Shown here piece after piece: positions 9,132-17,756 of a DNA stretch of 64,000 nucleotides. How positions within the stretch are numbered: position 1 is the first letter of the stretch; every line of letters begins with the position of its first letter. The stretch lies in assembly GCA_049518415.1 (NCBI GenBank), contig JBEKRX010000003.1, positions 1-64,000 on the forward strand, given 5' to 3'. A model generated the notes under the pieces. The model was not told the DNA's origin and searched no databases. It saw only the letters and a list, made by a program, of their open reading frames with translations. The position numbers and the translations under genes are program-made. The DNA is from CAVQND01 sp049518415. Its GTDB lineage: Bacteria > Verrucomicrobiota > Verrucomicrobiia > Limisphaerales > UBA8199.

Positions 9132-9386
9132 CTGTCGTTGGCTGAGCCCGGCCGGCTGGCCGGGGGAATGGAGTATGCGGCCGTAGCCCAGGCGCCGAGC
9201 CGCTTCGGCCGGCGAATGGAACGAACCCCGGAATTGCGTCAGAAAATAGCCACAGTTCAAAAGCAAATGTAGAAAAGTATAGATGCGACCCGAATGGCAG
9301 TTCCCGAATGGCAGTTCCAGGTCCGGCGTATCGCGTCTGAAGACTCTCGATGAAATCAAGCGGATCAGAATGCACGACGGCGCTGT

Positions 9387-9887
9387 CTATTTGGTCCGCT
9401 CTTGGTTCTTTGAACGCTTATACTCCTCGACGATTTCACGAACGAATTCCTGATCGAGGTGCATACTCGTGCGTTGCAGCGCTTCCACCGTCTCAACGAA
9501 ATCCAAAAGATTTGCCTTGGCCGCGTCCGCCACGATTCCCAGGGTGCCTTTCACCTTCATCAGTTCACGTTGCGCGACCCGCCGCGCCACCTTGTCGTCC
9601 AGCAAGACCAGGTCCGCCTTGATTTCCACCGCCAAGGCCAGCGCCTGCCGTTCGCCGAAATCCAACCCGTCGTATCGCCCCGGGACCGTCCTGGGGGTTG
9701 CCACGGTCACCCACGCTGGAGGATCGGCGGCCCAGTTCGAGAGCTGAACTGGTGCTGAGGCATGCGCCAACTCCGCCAGCACTCCTGGGGGTATGAAAAG
9801 CTTCCCGTAGAGCTTTTCCAGAATAGATTCCCGGCCCGCCAGAATCAGGTAGTGAAGAGGCGTCGTGTCGGAAACAACAACCGCCAT
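9387..9887 (-). CDS. PIN-domain / DUF3368 toxin
   Basis: This 166-residue protein is a VapC-like PIN nuclease of the DUF3368 type, the usual toxin partner of UPF0175 antitoxins. The N-terminal strand carries the acidic SDTTPLHYL motif with the first catalytic Asp. A conserved Glu sits in the FGERQALALA helix, and the second acidic cluster is in LVLLDDKVARR. These are PIN metal-binding positions, so tRNA or mRNA cleavage is likely. The C-terminal tail is charged (EEYKRSKNQERTK). The start lies 3 bp after the antitoxin stop, giving the normal antitoxin-toxin order with translational coupling. Family assignment rests on motifs and partner. Confidence 0.88.
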   Translation of the reverse strand: MAVVVSDTTPLHYLILAGRESILEKLYGKLFIPPGVLAELAHASAPVQLSNWAADPPAWVTVATPRTVPGRYDGLDFGERQALALAVEIKADLVLLDDKVARRVAQRELMKVKGTLGIVADAAKANLLDFVETVEALQRTSMHLDQEFVREIVEEYKRSKNQERTK

Positions 9888-9890
9888 ACG

Positions 9891-10127
9891 TTACGCCCCT
9901 ATATCCTGCCTAAATTCCTCCAGGTCGTAATTCAAGAAAACCCCGCGCCGACGGAAAAAATCCTCGCCCGTCCAATGATTCAGCCCCAGGAGTTCAAAAG
10001 CCCGTCCACGAGAAATTAAACCCTCAGTGTATGCGCCGATGACAATCCCCTCCAAAACACTGCGAGCCCGCCGGTTCGGGTCTCGCGGCAGGAACTGCGC
10101 AATCGACTCAGGGATTTCGACAATCAT
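9891..10127 (-). CDS. UPF0175 family antitoxin
   Basis: This 78-residue protein has the UPF0175 layout: an N-terminal MIVEIPESIAQFLP strand, a helix, then SRGRAFELLGLNHWTGEDFF, and a short acidic C-terminus (YDLEEFRQDIG). UPF0175 antitoxins bind DNA and neutralise DUF3368/PIN toxins. It is the first gene of the minus-strand pair and lies 3 bp upstream of the toxin. Upstream DNA (10128-10180) is locally AT-richer and probably holds the autoregulated promoter, but I see no convincing -35/-10. Confidence 0.87.
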   Translation of the reverse strand: MIVEIPESIAQFLPRDPNRRARSVLEGIVIGAYTEGLISRGRAFELLGLNHWTGEDFFRRRGVFLNYDLEEFRQDIGA

Positions 10128-10489
10128 ACCACTACATTAAATCAAACCACTTTCCCGGCAAGCTCAAATCCTCGATGGTATTTTCCTCCTTCGACGAAGC
10201 CGCTCCTCCAATGGTGTTCATTCCCGCCGTGGCGTCAACCCCCTTTCACGACCAATCATTTCGCCCGTTGACACCCCTTCCCTGGCAAGGTCAATCGTCC
10301 ATAACCCAGTTTATGGACGCCGAGGTGGGACTCGCCTGGGCGAACGATCCCTGGCCGAAATCGAATCCCCGGCTTGGGCATCCCCCGGCCCGGAACTTCC
10401 TGGAGCCGGCTGCCCCAAGAAGGCGGCGAAATCCACTTCAACGGCCTTGTTTAGCAGAGGAGAGGAGGCTGGCCAATGCAGCCAATGTG

Positions 10490-10726
10490 GCCAATGCAGT
10501 ATTCCGCCAGGTTGCGGTCCCGCCGCGGCGGGACGGCGCCGTGCTTCTCTGGCCTGGTTTATTTGCTACTGATTCTCTTGCTTTAGACGCATCGGGAAAG
10601 GGGGTCTGGAGAGCAACGGCAAGGCCAGAAAGGGCTTTCGAGATAATTGAGGGACCACGGCGGCCGTCCCTCACGGACCGTGAGGAAAATCGCCCCGCTT
10701 TCCCTCGGCTACGCTGGCGGCGCTCA
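10490..10726 (+). repeat. 237-bp direct repeat, copy 2
   Basis: This is the partner of 8895-9131, preceded by three GCCAATNNN units at 10472-10498. It occupies most of the 705-bp gap 10128-10832 between the antitoxin and the restriction gene. Bases 10180-10470 have no recognisable gene; an ORF at 10175-10747 runs through the repeat and is rejected. Confidence 0.9.
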
Positions 10727-10832
10727 GGGGAGTGTCAGGCTCCTTAGACCCGGAACCTTGTCGCGCCAGTCCGAGCGTATGCCGGCTTCCGAATACCGCT
10801 GACTTTGAGCGCAGGCGCGCAGGGTTCGCGGT

Positions 10833-13800
10833 CTAGGTTTCAGGAAGCAAAAACTGAAGCCTGCCCTGGTAACGCCGGTCGTAAGGGTGCAGGACAGATT
10901 TGTTGCATTCGGGAGAACTCAGTTGTTTTTTGCTTGAAGATGGACTGTGCCCCGATGAAATTGAAGGATGGACACTCCAAGACGCCTCCCCCCCCGGTCT
11001 TCCCTCCACCTTGGGGATAGCTCCTGTTCGCACTTGTCGCTCTCTGGGCGCCACCAGTTTGATTTCGTCCTCGGTCAGGCCGTAAAGTTCATAGACCAGC
11101 GCGTCAATGTGCTGGTCGGTGGCAGTGACCGCGTTCTGCAAGGTTTCCCGCTCCGCGTCCGTTTTGGCCGCGCGTAGCTTGGGCGTCAACGCCAGCATCT
11201 TGTCCACAAGGCCCATCAGCTTGTCGTGCCGTGCTTTGTCGGCGGATTTCGTCAGGTCAAGTTCCGGAACGGGCAATTGTGCCACCTGCCGTGCCTGAAT
11301 CTCGCTGAAGACCTTCTTCGTGGACTTCAGGAAGCGGGTGTAGAAGAAGTTCATCAGTCGGGAGTTGAACAGCCCGAGTATGAACTTCAAGGCGTAGCCG
11401 CACTTCTCCAGCGGCGTCATCACAACTAACGTGTTCAGCGCGAACTTCTGCTTCTCGTCCAGCGTGCCGATCAGGCTGTCTCCGACGCGCCGCATCAGAA
11501 TCTTCTGGGGCGCGAGAAAAATATCCTCACGCTTGCAACTGTGAATCTTGGCGATGTCGAATTTGAAGTAGTTTGGCGAGTCGCCGGTGAAGTATCTGCC
11601 AATGTGCCGTCCATCAAGAATCTCGTGATGCTTAGGCGAGGTTGGTTTGTCGGTGAGACAGGCTGCGCGGTCGTGTTTCAGCGCGATGGCCTGGTTGATG
11701 TTTAGCAGTGTACCGAACTTGAGCCGTTGGCTGTTCAGCTTTGTTTTGAGCGCGGCAAGTGCCGGGTCGGCTGGCACGATGAAGGAAGTCCGGAAGTTTG
11801 TGGCAAAGTCGTTTTGCCGGACTGTCTGGACTGAATCCAGTCCAAGCTCCGAGAGATTGGCGAAAAGGGATTCGAACTGCGCGTTCTTGGCTCGCGCCGT
11901 CGTGGGCTGAGCAATCAAGATGATGTTTTCGACGACCGCGTCGGTGAAAACCTGCTCCTGTGGAGACACCAGAAATTGAATCCACGTGTTCTGAACCAGC
12001 CGCTGCCGCGCCTCCTGATAATAGTCTTGGGTGAGTAACGTGTTCGGAACGATGAATCCAAATTCCCCTCCAATTCTGGTGAGACAACGAGCCTTTTCGA
12101 TGAAAAGGATGAACGTGTTCAATCGACCACCCGACATGCCAAAGCTTTCTTTCAAATAGGAATTCACTTGGTCGTCACGGAATTCTTCCATTGAAAGCTG
12201 GATGTAGGGCGGATTCCCAATGACCGCGTCGAAGCCGCCGGCTTTCATGATGGGCGCGAATTGCACCGGCCAGTCGAGGGCGCGCACGCGCACGAGGTCG
12301 TCGGGCATCATCGAGAAGTCTTGGGCGATGAGCGAGTTGCCGCATTTGATGTTGTTTTCGAGCGGAGGCAGGAGGGCTTCCTCGTTGGCGAAGAGATCGC
12401 GCTCGCGGGCCAGGGTGGCGCGGTTCTCGCTCTCCAGCATCTTGAGGTAGAGCGAGAGTTGCGTGACCTCCACGGCCTGCGGGTCGAGGTCCACGCCGTG
12501 GATGGTTTCGCGCAGGATGCGGCGCTTGGCCTTGGTGGTGAGATGGAGAGCGTTTTCCTTCTCGTCCAGCCAGCACCAGTCTTTCTTGCGCTGGTCCGCG
12601 TGGTCGGTGAGCCATTGCTGGCAGTGCTCGCAGACTTGCTCGAAGGCGCGGATGAGGAAGCTGCCGGAGCCGCACGCGGGGTCGAGGATGCGGAGCTTGA
12701 GGGCGTCCTCGGGTTTGCGGCGCGCGAGCAGCTTGCCCACGGTCTGGCCCACGATGTATTCGACAACGTAGCGCGGGGTGTAATAGACGCCACGCGCTTT
12801 GCGGACCTCGGGTTTTTCCTCGATGGTCACGCCGCGCCCCTGCGGGCGGACGATCTTGCCGAGGAAACGCTCGTAAATGGTGCCGAGGATTTCGACCGCG
12901 ATGTAGTTGAAGAGGTAGGGCGATTCCTCGTCGCCGAGTTCGTCGAGGAAGGCCGCGAGCCAGTCGTCGCTGATGACAAGTTCTTCGCTGAAGTGGTGTT
13001 TGAAGAGGTTGCCGTTGAAGAACGGAATGTGCGAGGGCGGGCGGCGGTCCAGTGAGCGGAAGTGGCGGACGAGGGCATGCCAGAGCGTGCCTTTGGGGGC
13101 ACGCAGGCCGCTCCCGCCGTAGTGTGCGGGCGGTTCCTCGTGGAGTTCGAGCGGCTGCTGGCGGGCGCGGTGGGCGCCGCCGGGGTCGCCGTCATCGCGC
13201 CAAGATCGGACCAGGCGGTCGAGTGGGCGGCCTGTGTCAATGTCGCGGTCTTCGCAGATGCGGAGGAAGAGGATGCGGTCAAGGATGTGCTGGACCGCTT
13301 CGTTGAGTCGGGTGCCTTCGAGGAGGTCGGCGCGGTCGTTGTGGCGCAGCAGGTCGGAGGCGAGTTCGCGGCGGGCTTCGTCGAGGAAGTTGAGGAAGTC
13401 GGTGTCGAGCGCGCGGGAGCGGTCGGGCTTGATCAGCCAGCCCTGCTTGGCCTTCCTCTTGGCGGTGGGGCGCTTGGGCAGGGACTCAATGAGTTGGTCA
13501 ATGCTGCCGGCGGCGACGCGCTCGCGGGACAGGAGGTTCCAAATTTCCTGGGCGACGACAGGGTATTGGCGGAAGTGCCACGTCTTCCAGAGGCCGACCT
13601 CGGGCTCGTCCTTGAAGGGCTTGCCGCCGACAATGAAGATTTTCATCTCCTCGAAGTCGGTGAGGAGGGCGAGGGCCAGGCCCTTGTTCCAGGCGTAGCG
13701 TTTGGCCTGGAACGCGTAGCGGGCGTGGAGTTCCTCGGCGGGCTTCTTGGCCTCGCAGACGAAGCGGTCGGTCGGGTGGGTGCGGAAGAGATAATCGGCG

Positions 13801-14042
13801 CGCTTCTGGCGTCCGCCGATCTGGGTGCGGCTCTCGATCTCGACTTCGCGGTGCTGCAAGATAAGGCCAGCCTTGTTCTCAATGTCCCAGCCAAGGGCGC
13901 GGAAAAATGGGTTGAGGAATTCCTGGCGCAAGCTGGCCTCATCGTAGCCGCCGCTCTTGTAGGCGGCCAGATTCTTGCCGAAGATGTCCACGAGGCGCGC
14001 GAGTTCGCGCTGGAAGGGGTCGAAGGTGGCGCCGTGTGGCAT
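10833..14042 (-). CDS. Type IIG (Eco57I-like) restriction-modification enzyme
   Basis: This single 1,069-residue chain combines nuclease, adenine methyltransferase and DNA-recognition domains. Residues about 15-110 form a PD-(D/E)xK nuclease (RADYLF with D83, then FVCEAKK with E97 and K99). A helical connector follows. The N6-adenine methyltransferase has motif I DPACGSGSFL near 450 and catalytic motif IV NPPY near 607. A TaqI-like target-recognition domain spans about 640-960 (FLAPQKILMRR). The usual family ending, ALVYELYGLTEDEIKLV, is reached near residue 1000. About 65 further residues of low-quality Ser/Pro/Gly-rich sequence follow, suggesting loss of the original stop. The enzyme would methylate and cut one asymmetric site without a separate specificity subunit. 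It lies among repeats, consistent with an accessory island. Confidence 0.92.
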   Translation of the reverse strand: MPHGATFDPFQRELARLVDIFGKNLAAYKSGGYDEASLRQEFLNPFFRALGWDIENKAGLILQHREVEIESRTQIGGRQKRADYLFRTHPTDRFVCEAKKPAEELHARYAFQAKRYAWNKGLALALLTDFEEMKIFIVGGKPFKDEPEVGLWKTWHFRQYPVVAQEIWNLLSRERVAAGSIDQLIESLPKRPTAKRKAKQGWLIKPDRSRALDTDFLNFLDEARRELASDLLRHNDRADLLEGTRLNEAVQHILDRILFLRICEDRDIDTGRPLDRLVRSWRDDGDPGGAHRARQQPLELHEEPPAHYGGSGLRAPKGTLWHALVRHFRSLDRRPPSHIPFFNGNLFKHHFSEELVISDDWLAAFLDELGDEESPYLFNYIAVEILGTIYERFLGKIVRPQGRGVTIEEKPEVRKARGVYYTPRYVVEYIVGQTVGKLLARRKPEDALKLRILDPACGSGSFLIRAFEQVCEHCQQWLTDHADQRKKDWCWLDEKENALHLTTKAKRRILRETIHGVDLDPQAVEVTQLSLYLKMLESENRATLARERDLFANEEALLPPLENNIKCGNSLIAQDFSMMPDDLVRVRALDWPVQFAPIMKAGGFDAVIGNPPYIQLSMEEFRDDQVNSYLKESFGMSGGRLNTFILFIEKARCLTRIGGEFGFIVPNTLLTQDYYQEARQRLVQNTWIQFLVSPQEQVFTDAVVENIILIAQPTTARAKNAQFESLFANLSELGLDSVQTVRQNDFATNFRTSFIVPADPALAALKTKLNSQRLKFGTLLNINQAIALKHDRAACLTDKPTSPKHHEILDGRHIGRYFTGDSPNYFKFDIAKIHSCKREDIFLAPQKILMRRVGDSLIGTLDEKQKFALNTLVVMTPLEKCGYALKFILGLFNSRLMNFFYTRFLKSTKKVFSEIQARQVAQLPVPELDLTKSADKARHDKLMGLVDKMLALTPKLRAAKTDAERETLQNAVTATDQHIDALVYELYGLTEDEIKLVAPRERQVRTGAIPKVEGRPGGEASWSVHPSISSGHSPSSSKKQLSSPECNKSVLHPYDRRYQGRLQFLLPET

Positions 14043-14429
14043 GGGCGGAGACTAACGCAGCCGGGGGGTTGGCTTCAAGTGGTTTTCCACAAAAGCCTTG
14101 TCAGGAGGGCGGGGTTGGCCTAAAGGAGCGGGCGAGAAGCATGCCCCGATTTCAATCATCTAGGACCAGAGCCTCCGGTTACCTTAGCGTGGTGGCCACA
14201 GCCTCGAGCGCGTCGGCTTGTGGTGGCGGCTGACAAGCGGACCAGCCGTTAGAAGTTGCGCGGGAGCGGAGCCGGTTCTCCGGTGGCCCAGCGGGAAAGA
14301 GGCCGTCGCGTTTTATTTTGTGCGGTTTGCAGGAGGAGCGGTGTTTCAGCTCCGGGTAATCCTCGAATAATCAAGCCGGCCAGAGCCGCGGGCAAGATGA
14401 ACGGAAACCCGTGATGCGTGTTCGCGCGA

Positions 14430-14525
14430 CATTTATGGGGCGAGCGTCCGCGTGTTGGGCATGGGACTTGGCCTCGGTTGTTCGCAAGTCCCATGAGCAT
14501 GACGGGAACGCGAACGGGGAGAAAA
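14430..14525 (+). repeat. ~95-bp direct repeat, copy 1
   Basis: It matches 14816-14910 in the same orientation (shared blocks GCATGGGACTTGGCC and GTTGTTCGCA, then CGAACGGGGAGAA). It lies in the gene-poor stretch 14043-15332. Confidence 0.75.
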
Positions 14526-14554
14526 ACAGTTTATTTCGCCGGTGGCGTTGGCGG

Positions 14555-14704
14555 TCAATCCAGGCCCGCTTCTTTTCTCACTTGGGACCAGGGGATGCGC
14601 AGCTTTTTGCCGTGCGCGCTCTTGGCCCGTTCAATGGTCCGGGCATCTTCAATGTCTTCGACCGTTTGACGCATCCGGCGGAAACGTGTTGAGGCGGAAT
14701 TCAT
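14555..14704 (-). pseudogene. Antitoxin C-terminal-like remnant
   Basis: This 49-residue reading frame ends in ERAKSAHGKKLRIPWSQVRK plus EAGLD. The pattern of an Ile-Pro-Trp followed by a short helix and a Gly-Leu-Asp end is typical of the C-termini of Phd- and RHH-type antitoxins. The DNA-binding N-terminus is too short and no toxin gene is adjacent, so it is probably a decayed fragment or an orphan. It sits between the two 95-bp repeats. Assignment is tentative. Confidence 0.4.
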
Positions 14705-14815
14705 CGCGCCGCTCCTTTTTGCCGCTGCGCGGGTGAGGGAGAATTGGTTTTGTGCCCCACTCATTCTGACCACATGCTGCCGGACGGGAGTGAGGGTGTC
14801 AACCGGCAACCAGGC

Positions 14816-14910
14816 ATTTATGGGGTGAGCCTTCGCGCCTGGGGCATGGGACTTGGCCTTGGTTGTTCGCAGGTCCCATGACCAACAGGGGAGTACGAAC
14901 GGGGAGAATT
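14816..14910 (+). repeat. ~95-bp direct repeat, copy 2
   Basis: This is the second copy of 14430-14525. Directly after it, 14963-15003 is a partial extra copy of the left end of the 280-bp repeat described next. Confidence 0.75.
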
Positions 14911-15037
14911 TTTTGGGGGGTCTGCAAGGGGGATTTGCGGTGGTGGGGTTCGGGAGAGGCGCATCCTGAGACTGGCCCCGAGCGCGGGTAGAAGCCCTCC
15001 CCGAGGCATGGCAGAAAAATGGGGGCAGAAATATGGA

Positions 15038-15317
15038 CTGACGCTGCCCCCGAGCGGGGGCGGAAGCCCTCCCCCCTTCCCCGCTCCCATCCCGCCAAGG
15101 CGGGATGGGAGGGGGGTGATCGGTTTTTCCACTTTACCCAGGGCGGTCCCGACGAGTCGGGACGCTGCGCGCCACCGGGCCTTGCGCTGGGCTGGTATGA
15201 GTGAGCCGGCTTACGCCGGCTGCTACGGGGGGCTGGACGGGGCGGGAGGGTGCCGTCTCCCGCTGACCGGGACGGGACGGGTAGAGTGGAATTGGTGGCG
15301 GTGTCGTGATGCGCCCG
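15038..15317 (+). repeat. ~280-bp dispersed repeat with hairpin, copy 1
   Basis: It shares long blocks in the same order with 40439-40741: GGCGGAAGCCCTCCCCCCTT, GGGAGGGGGGTGATCGGTTT, CTTTACCCAGGG and AGAGTGGAATTGGTGGC. It contains a near-perfect hairpin at about 15088-15119 (CCCATCCCGCC AA GGCGGGATGGG). Its right end stops 15 bp from the GH5 stop codon. Together with the repeats before it, it accounts for most of 14043-15332. Confidence 0.8.
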
Positions 15318-15332
15318 CGCTAAGCGTGTTTC

Positions 15333-16349
15333 TCAATTTTCGCTTGATACCTTTGGCGGTAGCAGCGCCTCACGAATAGGCTGGACCCATTTCTGGCTCG
15401 CCATGTCGAAGAGCACAAAGTCGCCGGCGAATTGCCAATAGGCCCAGCTCCAACGCCGCTTCTCGGCCTGGCGGGCAACGAAGGCCGTCCAGCGCGCGCG
15501 CGAATCCATGTCCCCCTTTTCGTAGGCCCCAAATTCACCCAGGTAAATGGGGCGATTCTGCTGCCTGGCCCAGGCCTGCACCTGCTCAAAGTCCTGCTCG
15601 ATCGCCTGGCGATCCCTTTCCGTGCCCTGCCAGGCGACGCCGGTTTTGTCCCTTTGCCCGGTCCATGGCGTCCCCTGGTGGGTGAACTCGAACGGGTCAT
15701 AATAATGGAAGGTCACGATAAGATTCCGATCGTCCTCGGGGAGGTGCAGCGAGTCCAACTGCTTGAAACCGTTCCAGGGGTCAGGTCCGATAATCACGGT
15801 GCGGGCGGGATTGGATTTTCGGATGATGGCCAGGGCCTCGCGCCAGTAATTGCTCCAGGATTCGTGGGTGAACTTGGGGGCCGGCTCGTTAAGAATCTCG
15901 AACAGCACCTCGGGCGGACACCCCTGGCAGTGGTCGGCGATAGCGGCCCAACTCGCCAGGAATTCACCTTTTTTGCCGACGGGGTCCGGTGAAATCGCCA
16001 GGTCGTCGTGATAATCCAGGATCACGAGCAGCTTGTTGGCCAGGGCCTGGTCGGTCGCCCAATCGAGGGTGGTGAAGAACTCCTTCCGCAATTTGCCCTG
16101 AGCGTCGGGCTTGCCATCGCGCAGCGGGTGGAGGTTGATGCGCACGTGGCTGAAGCCGGCTTGGTGGATCAACTTGAAATGTTGATCCTTAAAATTGCCG
16201 CGCGCGCGGTCCTGCCAGAGCGCGTCCCAGCCGATGATGTTCACGCCCCGACCCAGCCGTTGGTTTTGCCGGAGGGCGTCCGCCGCGAGGGCGGGCATCA
16301 GGCAAGTGCAGGTGATCGCCGCCAAGGCGGCAGCCACAACGGGTTTCAT
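15333..16349 (-). CDS. Secreted GH5-family endoglycanase (cellulase-like)
   Basis: This 338-residue protein has a signal peptide (hydrophobic residues 4-21, cleaved after ALA-AD) and one GH5 TIM-barrel domain. The acid/base is E155 in LFEILNEP and the nucleophile is E272 in YLGEFGAYE. The conserved barrel motifs RINLHP, ILDYHDD and TFHYYDPFEFTHQG are also present. GH5 enzymes hydrolyse beta-1,4-linked glycans such as cellulose or mannan; the exact substrate cannot be read from sequence. I chose the ATG at 16349 because it starts the signal peptide; the longer frame to 17039 would overlap the methyltransferase gene. The 333 bp upstream, to the next gene, hold nothing else I recognise. Confidence 0.93.
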   Translation of the reverse strand: MKPVVAAALAAITCTCLMPALAADALRQNQRLGRGVNIIGWDALWQDRARGNFKDQHFKLIHQAGFSHVRINLHPLRDGKPDAQGKLRKEFFTTLDWATDQALANKLLVILDYHDDLAISPDPVGKKGEFLASWAAIADHCQGCPPEVLFEILNEPAPKFTHESWSNYWREALAIIRKSNPARTVIIGPDPWNGFKQLDSLHLPEDDRNLIVTFHYYDPFEFTHQGTPWTGQRDKTGVAWQGTERDRQAIEQDFEQVQAWARQQNRPIYLGEFGAYEKGDMDSRARWTAFVARQAEKRRWSWAYWQFAGDFVLFDMASQKWVQPIREALLPPKVSSEN

Positions 16350-16682
16350 AGTGTTTGGAATGGTGAGCCGATGCCGAGTAGTCGCGCCAGTCATACTTAG
16401 CGATTGATAGATTGCTTTTTGCCGCGCCGCCGGTTTCTTGCCGCGGCGCGGGTGAATGATTTCCCGAGATTGGTCTGGTTGGCAAGTCCGGAACCTGATT
16501 TGCCACAGTACCGGCAGCGATGGCGCAAGAGGTTTGTCCAGATTGCGGACATCAAATGTCCTGTCTTGAGGCAGGTATTTCCACTCATAGGACATTTGGG
16601 TCTCGGCATGAGGATGCCCTGTCCAGGCGGAAAAACAGTTTTTAAGGGCTCTATGGAGTGCCCTGGCGTGACTTGTGCTCTG

Positions 16683-16871
16683 ATGGAACTCATGATGGAA
16701 TTTGCGCTTGTTATGTTGGCGCTGATGACAGGCGGAGTGGCCTATGCACTTTATGCAGCCGCCCGAGCTCCGTTGGGCTACGAAGATCAGCGGGGCTTCC
16801 ACTTCGTGGAACCCCAACCTGAGAGGACACCAAAGGGTTCCCTTGAGATGGTGCCTCAATGGACTCGGTAG
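16683..16871 (+). CDS. Small single-pass membrane protein
   Basis: This 62-residue protein has one transmembrane helix (about residues 4-24, FALVMLALMTGGVAYALYAA). A soluble tail follows (APLGYEDQRGFHFVEPQPER), rich in charged and aromatic residues. Three close ATGs (16683, 16692, 16695) could start it. The frame is open to 16404, but the upstream part lacks membrane or domain character. Its function is unknown. It stands alone, convergent with the methyltransferase gene (stop 62 bp away). Confidence 0.5.
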   Translation: MELMMEFALVMLALMTGGVAYALYAAARAPLGYEDQRGFHFVEPQPERTPKGSLEMVPQWTR

Positions 16872-16932
16872 GGAACGTCCCCAGCTTGCGCCCGCGCTCG
16901 GCCGTGCTCCGCCGGGAAAAACAGATCCTGAA

Positions 16933-17748
16933 TTACATCTTCCCCCGCTGCCGGTTGGCCTCGTAGAGAAAGACGGCGGCGGCGCTGCCGACGTTGAGCG
17001 AATCCACCGTGGGTGGCATGGGGATGGCCGCGGCGGCATCGCAGGCGGCCAGGATGGCCGGCGAGAGGCCGGCGCCCTCGCTGCCGAAGACCAGGCAACA
17101 GTCGCCCGAGAAATCCGCCTCAGAGAGCCTGCGGCCAGTGGCCTGGGGATGCGCTGCGATGCTGGCTATGCCCTGGCTGCGCAAATGGCCCAGCGCTGCG
17201 GCCAGGCCGGTGGTTTCAAGGACGGGCAGGTGGAAGATGGCGCCCATGGAACTGCGCACGGCGCGGCGGAGAAAGGGGCTGGCGGAGGTTTCGCCGACGA
17301 GCAGGGCCTGGACGTTAAAGGCGGCGCAATTACGGACCAAGGCGCCGAGGTTTTCGGCGCTGGCCAGCCCGTCCGCCGCCGCCAGGAGGCGCGGCCTGGC
17401 AGCGCGGGCGAGGAGTTCTTCCAGCGCCAGCGGGGGCGGCACTCGCCCCACCGCCAGCAGGCCCTGGTAAAACGAAAAGCCGGTCAGGGTCTCCAGCAGG
17501 CTTTTCTCGGCGACAAAGACGCTGATGTCCTCGGGCCGGCCCTGGAGCAGGAGCGCGAGTTCGCGGAGCCATTTTTCCGGGAGGAGCACCGAGAGGACGG
17601 TGAACCGGCTCTGGAGGAGACGCCGCACGACCTTTTCGCCCTCGGCCACGAAGAGGCCTTGCGCCCGGTGCTCGGACTGGCGCCGCATGGTGCGGTAGGG
17701 CTGGAGCTCGGGCAGGTCGAAGGCGGCGATTTTTTGGGCGTGGAACAA
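16933..17748 (-). CDS. TrmH/SpoU family RNA 2'-O-ribose methyltransferase
   Basis: This is a SPOUT-fold methyltransferase that would transfer a methyl group from SAM to a ribose 2'-OH of tRNA or rRNA. An N-terminal substrate-binding region (LFVAEGEKVVRRLL) precedes the knotted catalytic domain. Its three SpoU motifs are present: SAENLGALVRNCAAF, CCLVFGSEGAGLS and IPMPPTVDSLNVGSAAAVFL. The start is uncertain. The conserved N-terminal region begins before the first ATG at 17688, so the TTG at 17748 is preferred, only 8 bp after the MBL-hydrolase stop. The two genes are probably co-transcribed. The target nucleotide is unknown. Confidence 0.9.
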   Translation of the reverse strand: MFHAQKIAAFDLPELQPYRTMRRQSEHRAQGLFVAEGEKVVRRLLQSRFTVLSVLLPEKWLRELALLLQGRPEDISVFVAEKSLLETLTGFSFYQGLLAVGRVPPPLALEELLARAARPRLLAAADGLASAENLGALVRNCAAFNVQALLVGETSASPFLRRAVRSSMGAIFHLPVLETTGLAAALGHLRSQGIASIAAHPQATGRRLSEADFSGDCCLVFGSEGAGLSPAILAACDAAAAIPMPPTVDSLNVGSAAAVFLYEANRQRGKM

Positions 17749-17756
17749 GGGAGGCG

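Noticed and set aside
10833..14042. BREX PglX methyltransferase
   Set aside because: The protein has its own N-terminal PD-(D/E)xK nuclease and no brx/pgl neighbours, so type IIG fits better.
16404..16682. Longer N-terminus for the small membrane protein
   Set aside because: The in-frame upstream codons give Arg/Pro/Cys-rich sequence with no domain; the membrane helix begins at the 16683-16695 ATGs.
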